Shown here one piece after another: positions 63,682-64,000 of a stretch of 64,000 bases of DNA. Under the pieces are notes generated by a model. That model made no database searches and was not told the DNA's origin. It worked only from the letters and a program-made list of their open reading frames with translations. Numbering within the stretch: the first letter of the stretch is position 1; each line of letters starts with the position of its first letter. The position numbers were made by a program, and so were the translations under genes. The DNA is taken from NCBI GenBank assembly GCA_000999315.1, contig LCFW01000007.1:25328-89327 (forward strand), given 5' to 3'. The stretch comes from Candidatus Peregrinibacteria bacterium GW2011_GWF2_43_17 (GTDB taxonomy: Bacteria > Patescibacteriota > Gracilibacteria > UBA1369 > UBA12470).

Positions 63682-64000
63682 CTAGCAGGACTTATACGCC
63701 TGCACCATCTTGTCCACCTCGTATTTGGGATTGGTCGTATCTGGGAAAGCAAGCAGGCTCCACTCGTAAGGTTGTTTCTCTTCGTTGGCGATGAGGCCGA
63801 GATGGCAGAGGTCGTGATGCGCCTTGCATAACGGGGTTATGTTGTCGGGGTGGTGCTCGTGGTTGAGGGAGAATCTCTTGGTGTGATGAAAAACTTCGGC
63901 AGGTTTGTTGCAGTCAGGATGGGCACATAGACCGTTGGTTTTGGCGGCAACGTGTTTTTTGATCTTCGCAGGAATGTATGGCGAAGCTGTTTTCACGGGT
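63682..64000 (-). CDS. HNH endonuclease-like protein, C-terminal part
   Basis: The frame is open at the window edge, so only the C-terminal part (at least 104 residues) is seen; a GTG at 63996 exists but is unlikely to be the true start. The HNH core has CAHPDC, then EVFHHT, PDNITPLCKAHHDLCH. The two Cys pairs bind zinc. Such proteins occur often in CPR genomes and may be linked to mobile elements or restriction; this one is unassigned. Confidence 0.75.
   Translation of the reverse strand, partial: PVKTASPYIPAKIKKHVAAKTNGLCAHPDCNKPAEVFHHTKRFSLNHEHHPDNITPLCKAHHDLCHLGLIANEEKQPYEWSLLAFPDTTNPKYEVDKMVQAYKSC

Noticed and set aside
1..64000. UGA-as-glycine code (as in Gracilibacteria/Absconditabacteria)
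   Set aside because: RF2 is present and several well-defined genes end in TGA, such as dxr; known proteins show no need for read-through.

Overview
The window looks like a chromosome segment of a Patescibacteria/CPR bacterium, most likely a Peregrinibacteria-type lineage. This placement is inferred, not proven. It rests on dense packing of short genes, almost no Shine-Dalgarno sequences, a Gram-positive-style envelope gene set (PBP1A, MurD, MurF, MurJ, FemAB, VanW, PIG-V-like and GT4 transferases, O-antigen ligase and flippase), a T4SS-pilin-like protein, RNase J with RNase Y, and many proteins I cannot assign. It also has MEP-pathway genes, which most CPR lack. An intact RF2 gene and functional TGA stops argue for the standard genetic code. 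There are no rRNA genes, CRISPR arrays or complete insertion sequences.

Layout: 0-6.6 kb holds a cut-off surface protein, PBP1A, an RdgB-methyltransferase fusion, an O-antigen ligase and a TrmB regulator. 6.7-12.1 kb holds a RelA/SpoT homologue with a decayed synthetase domain, two unknown proteins, a repeat-rich gap and tRNA-Ser. 12.1-22.5 kb holds L28, an M50 protease, MurJ, a C39-type peptidase, tRNA-Thr, an ABC exporter, a release-factor-like protein, a radical SAM enzyme and tmRNA. 22.5-31.9 kb holds mfd, dnaN, an origin-like gap, RNase J, murD and a flippase. 32-41 kb holds prfB-def, a FemAB transferase, ftsA-ftsZ with two unknown paralogues, a 0.5-kb hairpin array and a stand-alone 5'-3' exonuclease. 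41-52 kb holds a pilin-like protein, khpA, rpsP, dciA, GT4, queG, hpf, rny, YtxH-like, VanW, PIG-V-like and a large methyltransferase. 52-64 kb holds TPR-ricT-holB-murF, acyP, infC-rpmI-rplT, the ispG / GT-C / dxr / ispDF cluster and a cut-off HNH protein.

Functional themes: envelope synthesis and division (Mur ligases, MurJ, PBP1A, FemAB, FtsAZ); isoprenoid precursor synthesis for undecaprenyl carriers (MEP cluster, with a membrane transferase embedded between ispG and dxr); replication and repair (beta clamp, delta prime, DciA-like, exonuclease, Mfd); translation and RNA turnover (IF3, L20, L35, L28, S16, RF2, RF-like, HPF, tmRNA, RNases J and Y).

The most unusual signals are: (1) three copies of a 135-142-bp non-coding element with 19-bp terminal inverted repeats and a 96-nt block identical in all copies, plus a diverged fourth relative; (2) four GGCTT-N4-AAGCC hairpins about 90-118 bp apart upstream of the ftsA promoter; (3) a TTAAC motif just upstream of many start codons in place of a Shine-Dalgarno; (4) enzymes with altered catalytic residues (RSH synthetase, IspF domain, short Dxr); (5) a tandem pair of unknown paralogues downstream of ftsZ; (6) a long hairpin element immediately behind tmRNA.
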